Source: Paralithodes platypus (lineage: Eukaryota > Arthropoda > Malacostraca > Decapoda > Lithodidae). From it: DNA of 64,000 nt. The stretch spans positions 47,304,674 to 47,368,673 of the forward strand of contig CM064551.1 of assembly GCA_032716605.1 (NCBI GenBank). Reading direction: 5' to 3'. The notes under the pieces were generated by a model. It saw only the letters and a list, made by a program, of their open reading frames with translations, was not told the origin of the DNA and made no database searches. A program made the position numbers and the translations under genes. Within the stretch, counting starts at the first letter, position 1. Each line of letters starts with the position of its first letter. Below, in pieces: positions 42,255 to 50,564 of this stretch.

Positions 42255-44750
42255 ATGCGTAATTGTTCTTTTTGCTCCCAATTAGCTGTAAAGGTCCTTT
42301 GTGATAATGATAAGACCGCGGCGGTAGCGTTGAGAGAGGTCAGGCAACAGATGTCAGCCTACACTACCATTGTTGCGCATAAATCACTTCAATGTGACAA
42401 CGTCCCACTTTGGGATAGATTGCTCTCCGAACACCCTCCCCCTAAACGTTCCTCTAGAGTCACGAGTATTAAGCCGGCGGAGACGGGTCAGGGTTCTGTA
42501 TCTTCTGCTGCTACACCTAAACGCCCAAGAGAGCCTACACCCCCGGTATCCGCCTCCTCGTCTCGGGCGAGATCTCGGTCTAGGTCTCCTCTTAGACACC
42601 AGTCATCTAGTCGTGCCTCTTCACCGGCGAGTAAGAAGAGTAGGACGGAAGGTTCCACCAGTGGTCACGGCGAGGAATCCTCCAGATCTAAGAATAGTTC
42701 GCGGTCACACCGTAGCCATAAATCCTCCAAAAAGGATTCACATAAACGGAAGTCCTCTCGACATTCACCAACTTCTAGTGCATCTCATCGTACCTCTACC
42801 CCAGACAGAGTTTGTGTTAAGGCCCAAGAGTCCAGTGCAGCGCCTGTCCCAAAAGAGGATTTGTCACTTAATATTTTAACCCTGGAATTGGAAAGTTCAG
42901 GGGGTTCAGTAATTGAGAATGTTTCAGACTCTCAAGAGAGCGTAGGCCAGGGCCTCGGTGTTTGGCGGTTTGCTCAACCAGGGTCTGACCACCCACGTCC
43001 GACTCAAACGAGTCACACAGTAGCCGATGTCCACAGGGACGCGGCGATCCCATCCTCTATCCCAGACTTATCTTGGCAACAAGGTACCCCTGCCTCGGCG
43101 GGGTCTTCTCAGGAGGATCAGGAGGAGAAAGACGAAGTTTCAATAATTTCGGAGATGGAAGGACAAGGGTCAGGCTCAGGCTTGGACGCCGCACAGGATA
43201 CTAAGGATTCACCTGTAAGTTCTTCATCAAACCAGTTTGTTACGGCACAAGAAATTAATGGGCTGCTTACTCATGCTTTATCTAAATTTTTTGGCCAACA
43301 ACAGGAAAACCCCACAATGGACTTGGGGGCTCCCACGACAAGTTCTACGGTACGGCCTCTGATGACTTCGATTGATTTATCTAAGATCCCTAACCCTCCC
43401 ACTCTGTTAACCTCAGGGATCACTAGGCCTGCTACGGCGGCATTGACAACTTCAAATGTCAGGGTCATAACGGATGTCAATCCACCCCCTCTAGACAAAG
43501 CGCCTCTTAGAAAGGTAGCTATGCCCTTACTTTATGGGCCAGACGAGTCATGGGTTCTTTTGAACCCCTCTAAACCAGAGCTTGCCCAACCTACCTTGTC
43601 AGGGGAACTCCCGGTACCGCGTGAGTGGGTCATCCAGGGCAATAAGTCAAAGAAATTAAGGGCCGTGGATACTTTGGGTAATGTTCTGGACGTAAACATC
43701 AAGGCTATACCTAGTTATTATCACCAAGATTATTTTGTGTATGCTTCTAAGCCTGCTTTACCCCCTGCCTCAGCTTCAAAACTATTTTCAGACTGGTCTA
43801 AGCTGGATGGGTTTAATGATATTAAGACTCTGTCAGCTCTCACTCCTGAACTAGATTTACAGACCGTCACAGACGACACAGCTAATCCAGTTTTGAAGGT
43901 GGGACAGTTGGGACCAGGACCTTGGGTAGATTGGGAGGTAGAGGCTCAAAACTTTGCAACCACTTTCACTTCTAAATCTTCCCACCAGATCCCTCAAGAT
44001 ACTCATTCATGGTTCTCCATGCCGGTGGGTTCTGCCGGCGGAGTCCCGTCAGCTTTGTTTTCATTTCTAGCTGCCCCTAAGATTAATCTTTGTGAGCTGA
44101 AGGACCCGTTCACTACCCCTACCCCTACTCACCTAGACAGAGAATTTAGGCTACGGGGAAAAGCTTTTCGCCTGTTCTCGCAGTACATAGTATCTCAGCA
44201 GGTGGCTAAGTCTTTACTACGGTCCACTCAGGCAATCGCAGATGCGGATGCTCGAAGATCGGTTGAGTTATCCCGGCGACTGATTCTTCAGTCGTCAATC
44301 CAATCCTTGGGTGACATACGCACCGCCTTGCTTGAGGCGGTACGGGCACGACAAGATCTTAGGATGTCGTTAGTTCGCAAGCTACCTGATCGCATTGCTA
44401 ATCAGGTGGTTATGTCACCAGTGCTTACTCCCTCTTTAATGACCCCTGAAGTGTGGCGAACGGTGTTCAATATGGCACAGGCCGTTAAGCACAGTCCCAC
44501 CCCTTCTAAGAAACCTGCATTTAACTTCCCCAAACCCAGGCCTACTACTAAAGCTCAGCCAGGGGGATCTAAACCTTTTCTTCCGCCTAAGTCCTCCCAC
44601 TCCCCCCAGGGTCAGTACAGGCATAGACAGAGTAGGTTTTCAGGTCAGAGAGGACGCGGCCAGAATAAACCAGGTCAGGGCCAGTCTTCGGCCAACACCA
44701 GCCAGCCGGCAAAGCGTCCAGCACCACCAACCCCACCATCAAAAAACTAA
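42255..44750 (+). CDS. DIRS-B Gag-like protein
   Basis: 831 codons, intact. The ATG at 42255 lies 64 bp after the nested insertion, and the N-terminus shows MRNCSFC and a predicted helical stretch. Residues ~60-190 are Ser/Arg/Pro-rich and basic (SSRARSRSRSP; SHRSHKSSKKDSHKRKSSRH), a likely nucleic-acid-binding or nuclear signal region. The middle is acidic/Ser-rich with TAQEINGLL. The C-terminal part has DREFRLRGKAFRLFSQY and RQDLRMSLVRKLPDRIANQV, conserved in DIRS-C. An RG/QG-rich tail ends S-K-N-stop. The stop is preceded by A AAA AAC (44741-44747). There is no zinc knuckle, as is usual for DIRS Gag. Confidence 0.85.
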   Translation: MRNCSFCSQLAVKVLCDNDKTAAVALREVRQQMSAYTTIVAHKSLQCDNVPLWDRLLSEHPPPKRSSRVTSIKPAETGQGSVSSAATPKRPREPTPPVSASSSRARSRSRSPLRHQSSSRASSPASKKSRTEGSTSGHGEESSRSKNSSRSHRSHKSSKKDSHKRKSSRHSPTSSASHRTSTPDRVCVKAQESSAAPVPKEDLSLNILTLELESSGGSVIENVSDSQESVGQGLGVWRFAQPGSDHPRPTQTSHTVADVHRDAAIPSSIPDLSWQQGTPASAGSSQEDQEEKDEVSIISEMEGQGSGSGLDAAQDTKDSPVSSSSNQFVTAQEINGLLTHALSKFFGQQQENPTMDLGAPTTSSTVRPLMTSIDLSKIPNPPTLLTSGITRPATAALTTSNVRVITDVNPPPLDKAPLRKVAMPLLYGPDESWVLLNPSKPELAQPTLSGELPVPREWVIQGNKSKKLRAVDTLGNVLDVNIKAIPSYYHQDYFVYASKPALPPASASKLFSDWSKLDGFNDIKTLSALTPELDLQTVTDDTANPVLKVGQLGPGPWVDWEVEAQNFATTFTSKSSHQIPQDTHSWFSMPVGSAGGVPSALFSFLAAPKINLCELKDPFTTPTPTHLDREFRLRGKAFRLFSQYIVSQQVAKSLLRSTQAIADADARRSVELSRRLILQSSIQSLGDIRTALLEAVRARQDLRMSLVRKLPDRIANQVVMSPVLTPSLMTPEVWRTVFNMAQAVKHSPTPSKKPAFNFPKPRPTTKAQPGGSKPFLPPKSSHSPQGQYRHRQSRFSGQRGRGQNKPGQGQSSANTSQPAKRPAPPTPPSKN
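44741..44747 (+). promoter_or_regulatory. predicted -1 frameshift site A AAA AAC at the DIRS-B gag stop
   Basis: In gag register the sequence is TC(A) AAA AAC TAA. A -1 slip continues as CTA AAG TCT CTC and enters the RT frame, which is open at once. The same heptamer followed by TAG occurs at the same place in DIRS-C (59314-59320). No conserved downstream structure was found by eye. Confidence 0.7.
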
Positions 44751-46656
44751 AGTCTCTCTCACTCCCGGTGCCTACCTTAAGGCCGGAGGAACCGAGGGTA
44801 GTACAGCCGGCGAACCCTTGTCTGCTAACTGGGTCGTTCCGAACGTGTCACCAAGCATGGCCTTTAAACACTTGGGCACGGATGGTGGCACGCAAAGGCA
44901 TCACTTGGCAGTGGCTCCGGCGACCTCGATTACGTCAGCCGACAACGGCGAATTTTGTTTCTTTAGAGGTGGAGTCACTAGCCCAGGAAATGATTGCCAA
45001 GAATGTCATCATCCCGGTCCCACCAAATTACCCTGTATTCACGTCCAAACTATTTTTGGTTCCCAAAAGGGACAGTGTTCAGATGAGGCCGGTCGTAGAC
45101 CTGTCTTATCTGAATCTTCACATTCACAACTAATCTTTCAGAATGTTAACAGTACACCAAATCAGGCTAACACTTCCACCGGGAGGTTGGATGTGTTCAC
45201 TAGACCTGACAGACGCCTATTGGCACGTATCGGTCAACAAAAGATTTCAAAGGTTTTTGGCCTTACGGATCAGGCACCAAAATTTTGTTTTTCAGAGGAT
45301 GCCGTTCGGCTTGAACCTAGCACCTCGATTATTCACAAAACTAGTCCGGCAAGCCCTGATGCCATTGTTAAAACAGGGATCAGAGTGTTGTGGTATCTAG
45401 ACGACTGGCTGGTGGTGGCAGAGACACAACAATTATGCATAAAACATGTCAATATCATTTTAAATCATGTCAAAACTCTAGGCTTCAAGGTAAATCTGGT
45501 AAAGTCAAACCTTGTTCCCTCACGAGTAATTCAGTGGATAGGGCTGGTCTGGGACACCGCCGCTCTCACTCTGAGTCAGAGTGTGGACAATCGCAACAGG
45601 TTTCGCAGGAAACTGTTCAGGTTTCTTCACAGTCTGACTACGACGCGAAGGGTCTGGGAGTCTCTGGTCGGCTCTCTCAACTGGATTCAACTAACTGTCA
45701 AGTTGGGCCGGTTGAAAGTAAAACGATTAATATTGGAAGGCAACAAATATTTCCCGCTCTTACCGGCGGGAAAATTATGGCCCATCCCGAAATTAATCCA
45801 CACCTTACTAGCGGTCTGGGCGAAGAGGGAAACATTGCACTCAATAATGTCATGGACCTCTCCTCCACCAACGGTATGGGTAGACACGGATGCGTCAGGC
45901 ACAATAGGGTGGGGATTTCAGTCAAATCAGGGGCTTTGGTCCCACTTAGAAATCTTTCACATCAATGTCAAAGAATTACTAGTCCCCTTGTATTTCCTTC
46001 AGGCTCACGGCCCGGCGTTACGGGGCAAGTCGGTGGCCTTCAGAATGGACAATCTGAATGCAGTCCACTGTATTCAGAAACAAGGGTCAACGAGGTCAAG
46101 GAAGTTGCTAAACGTGTCGGAAGAGATTTTTGCTCTAGCCAACAGTCTAGATATTTATCTTCACGCATCTTATCTCCCAGGCGTAGCGAACGTCTGGGCA
46201 GACGCTCTGTCCCGGAGACAGAGCACGACAGTAGAATGGGAGCTCAAGCAACCCATTTTCAACCTAATGATTGCAGAGCTCTCCCATCCACAAGTGGATC
46301 TTTTTGCGTCCGAGGAGACTCACAAACTCCCTCTATACCTCACCCGCCGGGCGAAAACGCCGGCAGGGGGGCCAGACGCCCTAGTGACAGACTGGAACAG
46401 ATGGAGCTCCATCTATCTGTTTCCACCGCCAGATGCGTCACTAATGTGCCACGTAGTGAACAAACTACGAGATTATCGAGGCTTAGTCTCGCTAATCGCG
46501 CCCCTGTGGCCGGCGCAGTTGTGGTACCAGCAATTGAAAATGTGGTGCCCGGACCCGGTATCGCTCCCGGTCGGGTATTTCCACTTAGACACGATTGGCA
46601 ACCTAGCGACCTCGCTGACTTTTGCATTATGGACATTCAGGAGGCCAAGTGGCTAG
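44747..46656 (+). pseudogene. DIRS-B reverse transcriptase/RNase H (one stop, one frameshift)
   Basis: It starts in the -1 frame relative to gag. RT motifs are YPVFTSKLFLVPKRD, RPVVDLSYLN, SLDLTDAYWHV, MPFGLNLAPRLFTKLV and the YLDD box (45394-45405). RNase H motifs are WVDTDASGTIGWGF, VKELLVPLYFL, FRMDNLNAVHC and ADALSRRQ. A conserved DIRS connecting region follows (QVDLFASEE; APLWPAQLWYQQL). A TAA at 45131-45133 and a 1-nt loss near 45374 break it; DIRS-C is intact at both points. The last 420 nt overlap the recombinase ORF. Confidence 0.85.
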
Positions 46657-47609
46657 CACCATACGGTAGAGATGTGACCAATAAATTACTCAATCAATAT
46701 ACTCAGTCTACAAAACGACAGTATCAATCACATTGGCAAGCCTTTACTTCTTGGATCGTTAGAACAGAACAAACTGTACCCTCAGTGGCATTAGTTTTTA
46801 ATTATTTGAATTATCTGTTTGAGCAGAAACGTTTATCTGTGGTAACATTAAAAAATCACTTAACTGCGATTAGAGTGCCCTTTCTAGACCTTACGGGTCT
46901 TTCCATACCGGTAGCGGAGGAAACAGGTTTTATGAGAGCATGTTTTAAACTCCGCCCACCTCCCCGTCAGCTCATGCCTACTTGGTCTCTGGACAAAGCT
47001 TTGTCTTTGCTTCACTCTCGTCTGTACCAAAATACTGCAGACTTTGCATTACTCTTAAAAAAGGCGGTTTTCCTTTTGGCTTTGGCCACCGGAAACAGAG
47101 TGTCTGAGCTGGCGGCGATGAGCAACACACCTAATTGTCTTAGGTTTGGTAGACTTAATGAATGTATTTCCATTGCACCCTCCCCAGGTTTTGTAGCCAA
47201 GAATGAGCATAGTGCACACGTGTTTTCTGAGTTCACGGTGCCGGCGTTAAAAAGGGGAAAGGTGTATCATAATCTATGTCCAGTGCAAGCTCTAACCAAA
47301 TATTTGAGAGTAGCTCCTCGAAACCCCCAAGGTGCTTTATGGGTAGCAAGTACGGGTAAACGCTTACTTAAACGGCAATTAGCCTCTCTTCTGGTAGAAG
47401 TCATTAAAGAAAGTAATCCCGGCGTTGTGGGTCGGGCCCACGATTTACGCAAATGGGCAGCCTCTTTACGTATCCTGAAATTGTTTTCAGTCGAAGATAT
47501 CGCGTCCACGCAGTTGTGGGCGTCTAATCATACGTTTCTGTCTAGATACTTGTCAGTTGCTCTAGACAAACCTTCCTTACCATGTATAGCTTTAAGGCAG
47601 AGGGTCTAG
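46236..47609 (+). CDS. DIRS-B tyrosine recombinase
   Basis: 457 codons from ATG 46236; the same Met and identical length occur in DIRS-C. An N-terminal SAM-like region (YTQSTKRQYQSHWQAFTSWI) is followed by the catalytic domain. The first Arg is in TGNRVSEL (47097-47099), then the HDLRK box (His 47439, Arg 47448), the Trp in TQLWASNH, and the nucleophile in SRYLSVAL (Tyr 47547-47549). All expected catalytic residues are present. It should integrate the circular DNA intermediate without target duplication, as the DIRS-A insertion shows. The frame is also open upstream of 46236, overlapping RT/RNase H. Confidence 0.85.
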   Translation: MGAQATHFQPNDCRALPSTSGSFCVRGDSQTPSIPHPPGENAGRGARRPSDRLEQMELHLSVSTARCVTNVPRSEQTTRLSRLSLANRAPVAGAVVVPAIENVVPGPGIAPGRVFPLRHDWQPSDLADFCIMDIQEAKWLAPYGRDVTNKLLNQYTQSTKRQYQSHWQAFTSWIVRTEQTVPSVALVFNYLNYLFEQKRLSVVTLKNHLTAIRVPFLDLTGLSIPVAEETGFMRACFKLRPPPRQLMPTWSLDKALSLLHSRLYQNTADFALLLKKAVFLLALATGNRVSELAAMSNTPNCLRFGRLNECISIAPSPGFVAKNEHSAHVFSEFTVPALKRGKVYHNLCPVQALTKYLRVAPRNPQGALWVASTGKRLLKRQLASLLVEVIKESNPGVVGRAHDLRKWAASLRILKLFSVEDIASTQLWASNHTFLSRYLSVALDKPSLPCIALRQRV

Positions 47610-48360
47610 GTGGCCCTGCAGTCACTTTTGTTTACTTTCACGGGAAAGGGGGGGGGGGTGCAGTCAGTTGACATAGGACACCCTAGACCCCGCCGAAGTA
47701 TGAGAGCTGTGATACAATTTAAGGTTAAAATGTGATATGAAAATTTCTCAGCGAGAAATTGTGCTAGTACAATGTTAAGTACAAAACAACGGTGTTGTTA
47801 TAGTAGTTTTAGCTGCGAAAGCAATTTAATATTAGAACAATGGAGTTCCTTTGCAATTTATCTCCAAGTTTATTTTGGGGTTTATTATGTGCACATATAA
47901 ACTTATAACTTGTTATTTTTTGTCACCACTCGTTGAGTGGGGTGCCTTTGTAACTACAGATCTGTGTTCAGAATCTTCAAGGTTACCCATTTTTTGTCAG
48001 GCAGGCTTCTTTGAAGCACGCACCTGCCTGAACCCCCTTTTTCTTGTATATTTTCGGCCTACGCCGTTGTTAAATATATTTTCAAAAGTAAGAATACTAT
48101 GTGGTTGTTGTTGTTGTTCCCCAAGCTGCCTGGCCGAACAGCCCCAAGGCCCCGAGCAATTCCAAGGCCATAACCGAGTGCCCCCACAGAACCCTCCCCG
48201 CCGACCACAATAAAGCCTGGGTGACCGAAGCCACTCCATGGCGGGGGGCTGAGGAGGGTGCGGAAACGCCCGGGAAACCAAAGCCCCACCCAGGGCCCTG
48301 TGCCCCTCAGCAATTAACTATGTGGTTGTTTTTATTATCTGCTTTTCTAGAGTTATGATA
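47610..48360 (+). other. DIRS-B 3' untranslated region
   Basis: It holds a G run (47648-47658), a CTTCTTTGAAG-centred hairpin also present in DIRS-A and DIRS-C, and a SINE-b insertion (48110-48316). No gene is seen. Confidence 0.6.
48096..48330 (-). mobile_element. SINE-b copy 4 (5'-truncated) with 14-bp target duplication
   Basis: ACTATGTGGTTGTT occurs at 48096-48109 and 48317-48330. The uninserted site is in DIRS-A at 41582-41595. The insert is the last ~200 bp of SINE-b in minus orientation, with its (AAC)n tail abutting the AACAACC of the target. Confidence 0.9.
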
Positions 48361-48505
48361 TGATTACGAATGTCCCCCTCCAGTCTTAGAAATCAGGCAT
48401 GTTCGTCAATGATGGAGGGGCCACTAATAAATTATAGGTTTGACTCCTGTAAGGAGATAAAGAAAACCTAATATTTAGTAGTGTCCCCGTAATCATTGAC
48501 GACTG
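48360..48505 (+). repeat. DIRS-B internal complementary region
   Basis: It shows the same fused left-end/right-end complement as in DIRS-A (GGCATGTTCGTCAATGATGG...TTATAGGTTTGACTCC...CATTGACG). Confidence 0.85.
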
Positions 48506-48568
48506 GGGCCCTCCCGACCGTCCCCTTCCCATTCGTTGATGTATTGAGGATTTTGGTTTACTTGATAT

Positions 48569-48919
48569 GTCAGTGAAGGAGGAATGACGCCTGAATCAGC
48601 GTCTGGTCAGAGATCCACACAAGTACATCCACGATATGATGGAAAGCTTATTAGATAGTTATTCTTATTTTCTTTTTCTTTTTTACGAAGTTTTTTCGTA
48701 GTGAGAACCCAATTCATAATGACTGAAGCCATGAGTGAGGTCGCGTGCGCTCATGATGAAGGCTCCTCAGTTTTTAAATGCTCTGCGCGGTAGATTCAAA
48801 ACTACGGCGGATTAGTGTTTGAAGAGGATGCCTTATGTAATAGGCATGTTCGTCAATGATTACGGGGCCACTACTAAATATTAGGTTTTCTTTATCTCCT
48901 TACAGGAGTCAAACCTATA
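48569..48919 (+). repeat. DIRS-B right inverted terminal repeat
   Basis: It is inverse to 31498-31808 and ends CAAACCTATA. Confidence 0.85.
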
Positions 48920-49260
48920 ATATGTGTCTATAGTGTATACTGTTTGTGGTTCGAGCCCGGCTGAGAGTATCAGGTAGGATAAGAGAAGAGCATATATGCA
49001 TGTAATGTGCATATATTTATGTATATGTATGTCTGTGTGTATGTGCTGTCAATGGTTCGAGCCCGGTTGAGAATATAAGGTATATAATATATATATGTAC
49101 TGTACGTGTATTTATATGGTCATATGCACATATGTATGTAAATATACGTACATATGAGCGAGAACATATTGCTCACTAGCGCAACTTCTGATTATAAATC
49201 TATGCATAAGCATTATCTATTATTAAGTGTTCGCGTATCTTCATCCATGTATTTCCACCC
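48920..49260. repeat. simple repeats with two tRNA B-box-like motifs
   Basis: TATG/TGTA-rich DNA. GGTTCGAGCCCGG occurs at about 48953 and 49051, each followed by a TGAGA(G/A)TAT...AGGTA stretch. These may be the ends of a tRNA-derived SINE; no A box was found. Confidence 0.4.
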
Positions 49261-49748
49261 TTAACCCTTATTTAGCGGCGAGCAACATAAGTCGAGTTAA
49301 AAAAAGCTGGACTATGTGGCGGCGCTCGACATAACTCGAGTGGCAATTTCAGCACGTAATGTGGCTGAGAGAGAGAGACAAGTGGTGGCAGGAGACTAGC
49401 GAGCGTATGACTGCTCCAGACCACCGCGGCGAACCTACTGACACAAATCTCAGCTCCCTCCTCCCTCTCTCACTCGCTACATACTCAATTATGTACTGAA
49501 AGTACCGAATTACCTGCTTTTTGCACTCGCGTTGCACGGTTATTGCAAGAAAACTATCCATCATACAAGGATCGTTATGGTGTCATTCGAAAGCTCTGTT
49601 TATGCCCTTTCAGGGATAGGTATTTGTTTTACGTTCTGGGTCTTATTTAGGCATGAAAATGATCACGTAAACAGCCCTATTTTGGCTAAAAACACCCCGC
49701 TGTGCGGTACACATAAATAAACCGCATAGGCCGCTCGTAAGGTGTTAA
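49261..49748. mobile_element. TTAA-flanked MITE, 480 bp
   Basis: TTAA lies at 49261-49264 and 49745-49748. The ends are CCCTTATTTAGCGGC and, inverted, CACCTTACGAGCGGC. The subterminal AGCAACATAAGTCGAG resembles the MITE at 61373-61796. No coding sequence. Confidence 0.7.
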
Positions 49749-49785
49749 CAATAGAACGCCCAGCTCTTCCATATTTCGCCTTCTG

Positions 49786-49816
<31 letters not shown>

Positions 49817-49819
<3 letters not shown>

Positions 49820-50564
49820 AGTTAAGAAGGAAATTGTTACAGAGAATGGTGAGTTGAAGAACAGGTTGGAGTCAGTGGAGAGAGAAAAGGCAGTGATAAT
49901 GACTAGGCTAGACGCCAGTATCTCTGAAGGTAAAAATGCTTGGGGCATGACTAGAGACCAAGTGGTAAAAGATTTAGACAGTGTAAGGAAGGCACACAGT
50001 GACGAATTCAGGAAGATATTGGATGAACAGAAACAGCAAGATGTTAGGATAAAGGACCAGGTAAAAAGTATGGTTAAGCAAGGCATCCACGAAAACTCTC
50101 AGGCCATCCAGGAAGAAAGTCGTAGGGCTAACTGCCTCATAATATCAGGGGTGGAAGAAAAGGAGGAACTAGACTGGACAAAACGAAAAGAACAGGATGA
50201 AGGTCGCATCAACAAGATTCTGGATTCTATTAAAGATGAGGAGGACACCTGGAAGGAGGAAATATCAGACATGTTTAGGCTGGGGAAATATACAAAGGAA
50301 TACAATAGACTGGATAAAATCGAATTTAAGTCAAGAAGGACATGTGATGAAATCATGGCAGTAGCGGCTAGGCTAAAAGGGTTAGAGGGTAAAGACAAAA
50401 TCTACATCAGGCGAGACTTACCAGAAGAAGAGAGAAAGAAGGAGGCTGAACTAAGGAAAACTGCCAGGGAGGAAAATAGCAAGAGGACAGAACATGAAAA
50501 GAATAAGTTTTTTTACGGAGTAAGAAAGGGGAAGATTATGAAACTTTCGGTAAAAAGAAACTAA
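49817..50564 (+). CDS. LINE-d ORF1 protein (coiled coil and RRM-like), 5'-truncated
   Basis: About 248 codons are open from the (CA)n junction, so the true start is missing. The N-terminal half is a heptad-rich, charged coiled coil (ENGELKNRLESVEREKAVI). The centre holds LIISGVEE and DMFRLGKY, then the RRM-like pattern RLDKIEFKSRRTCDEI and DKIYIRRDLPEEERK, typical of LINE ORF1 proteins that bind their own RNA. It ends VKRN-stop at 50562-50564. ORF2 is in the -1 frame and already open from 50507. Confidence 0.8.

Larger units (their letters stand above)
31498..48919 (+). mobile_element. DIRS-B, DIRS1-like tyrosine-recombinase retrotransposon (contains DIRS-A)
   Basis: Own sequence is 31498-33649 plus 42191-48919, about 8.9 kb. 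The order is left inverted terminal repeat, 5' UTR of about 1.8 kb, gag, RT/RNase H, tyrosine recombinase, 3' UTR, internal complementary region and right inverted terminal repeat. There is no DDE integrase, protease or LTR. This is the organisation of the DIRS order. DIRS1-like elements are known to be widespread in decapods. A SINE-b fragment sits in the 3' UTR. Confidence 0.9.

Noticed and set aside
44747..44800. Stem-loop downstream of the DIRS-B slippery site
   Set aside because: A bulged stem can be drawn (44762-44788), but it starts about 14 nt after the heptamer and is not preserved in DIRS-C.
48920..49260. CRISPR-like or satellite array
   Set aside because: The repeats are simple TATG/TGTA tracts and two B-box-like motifs without regular spacers.
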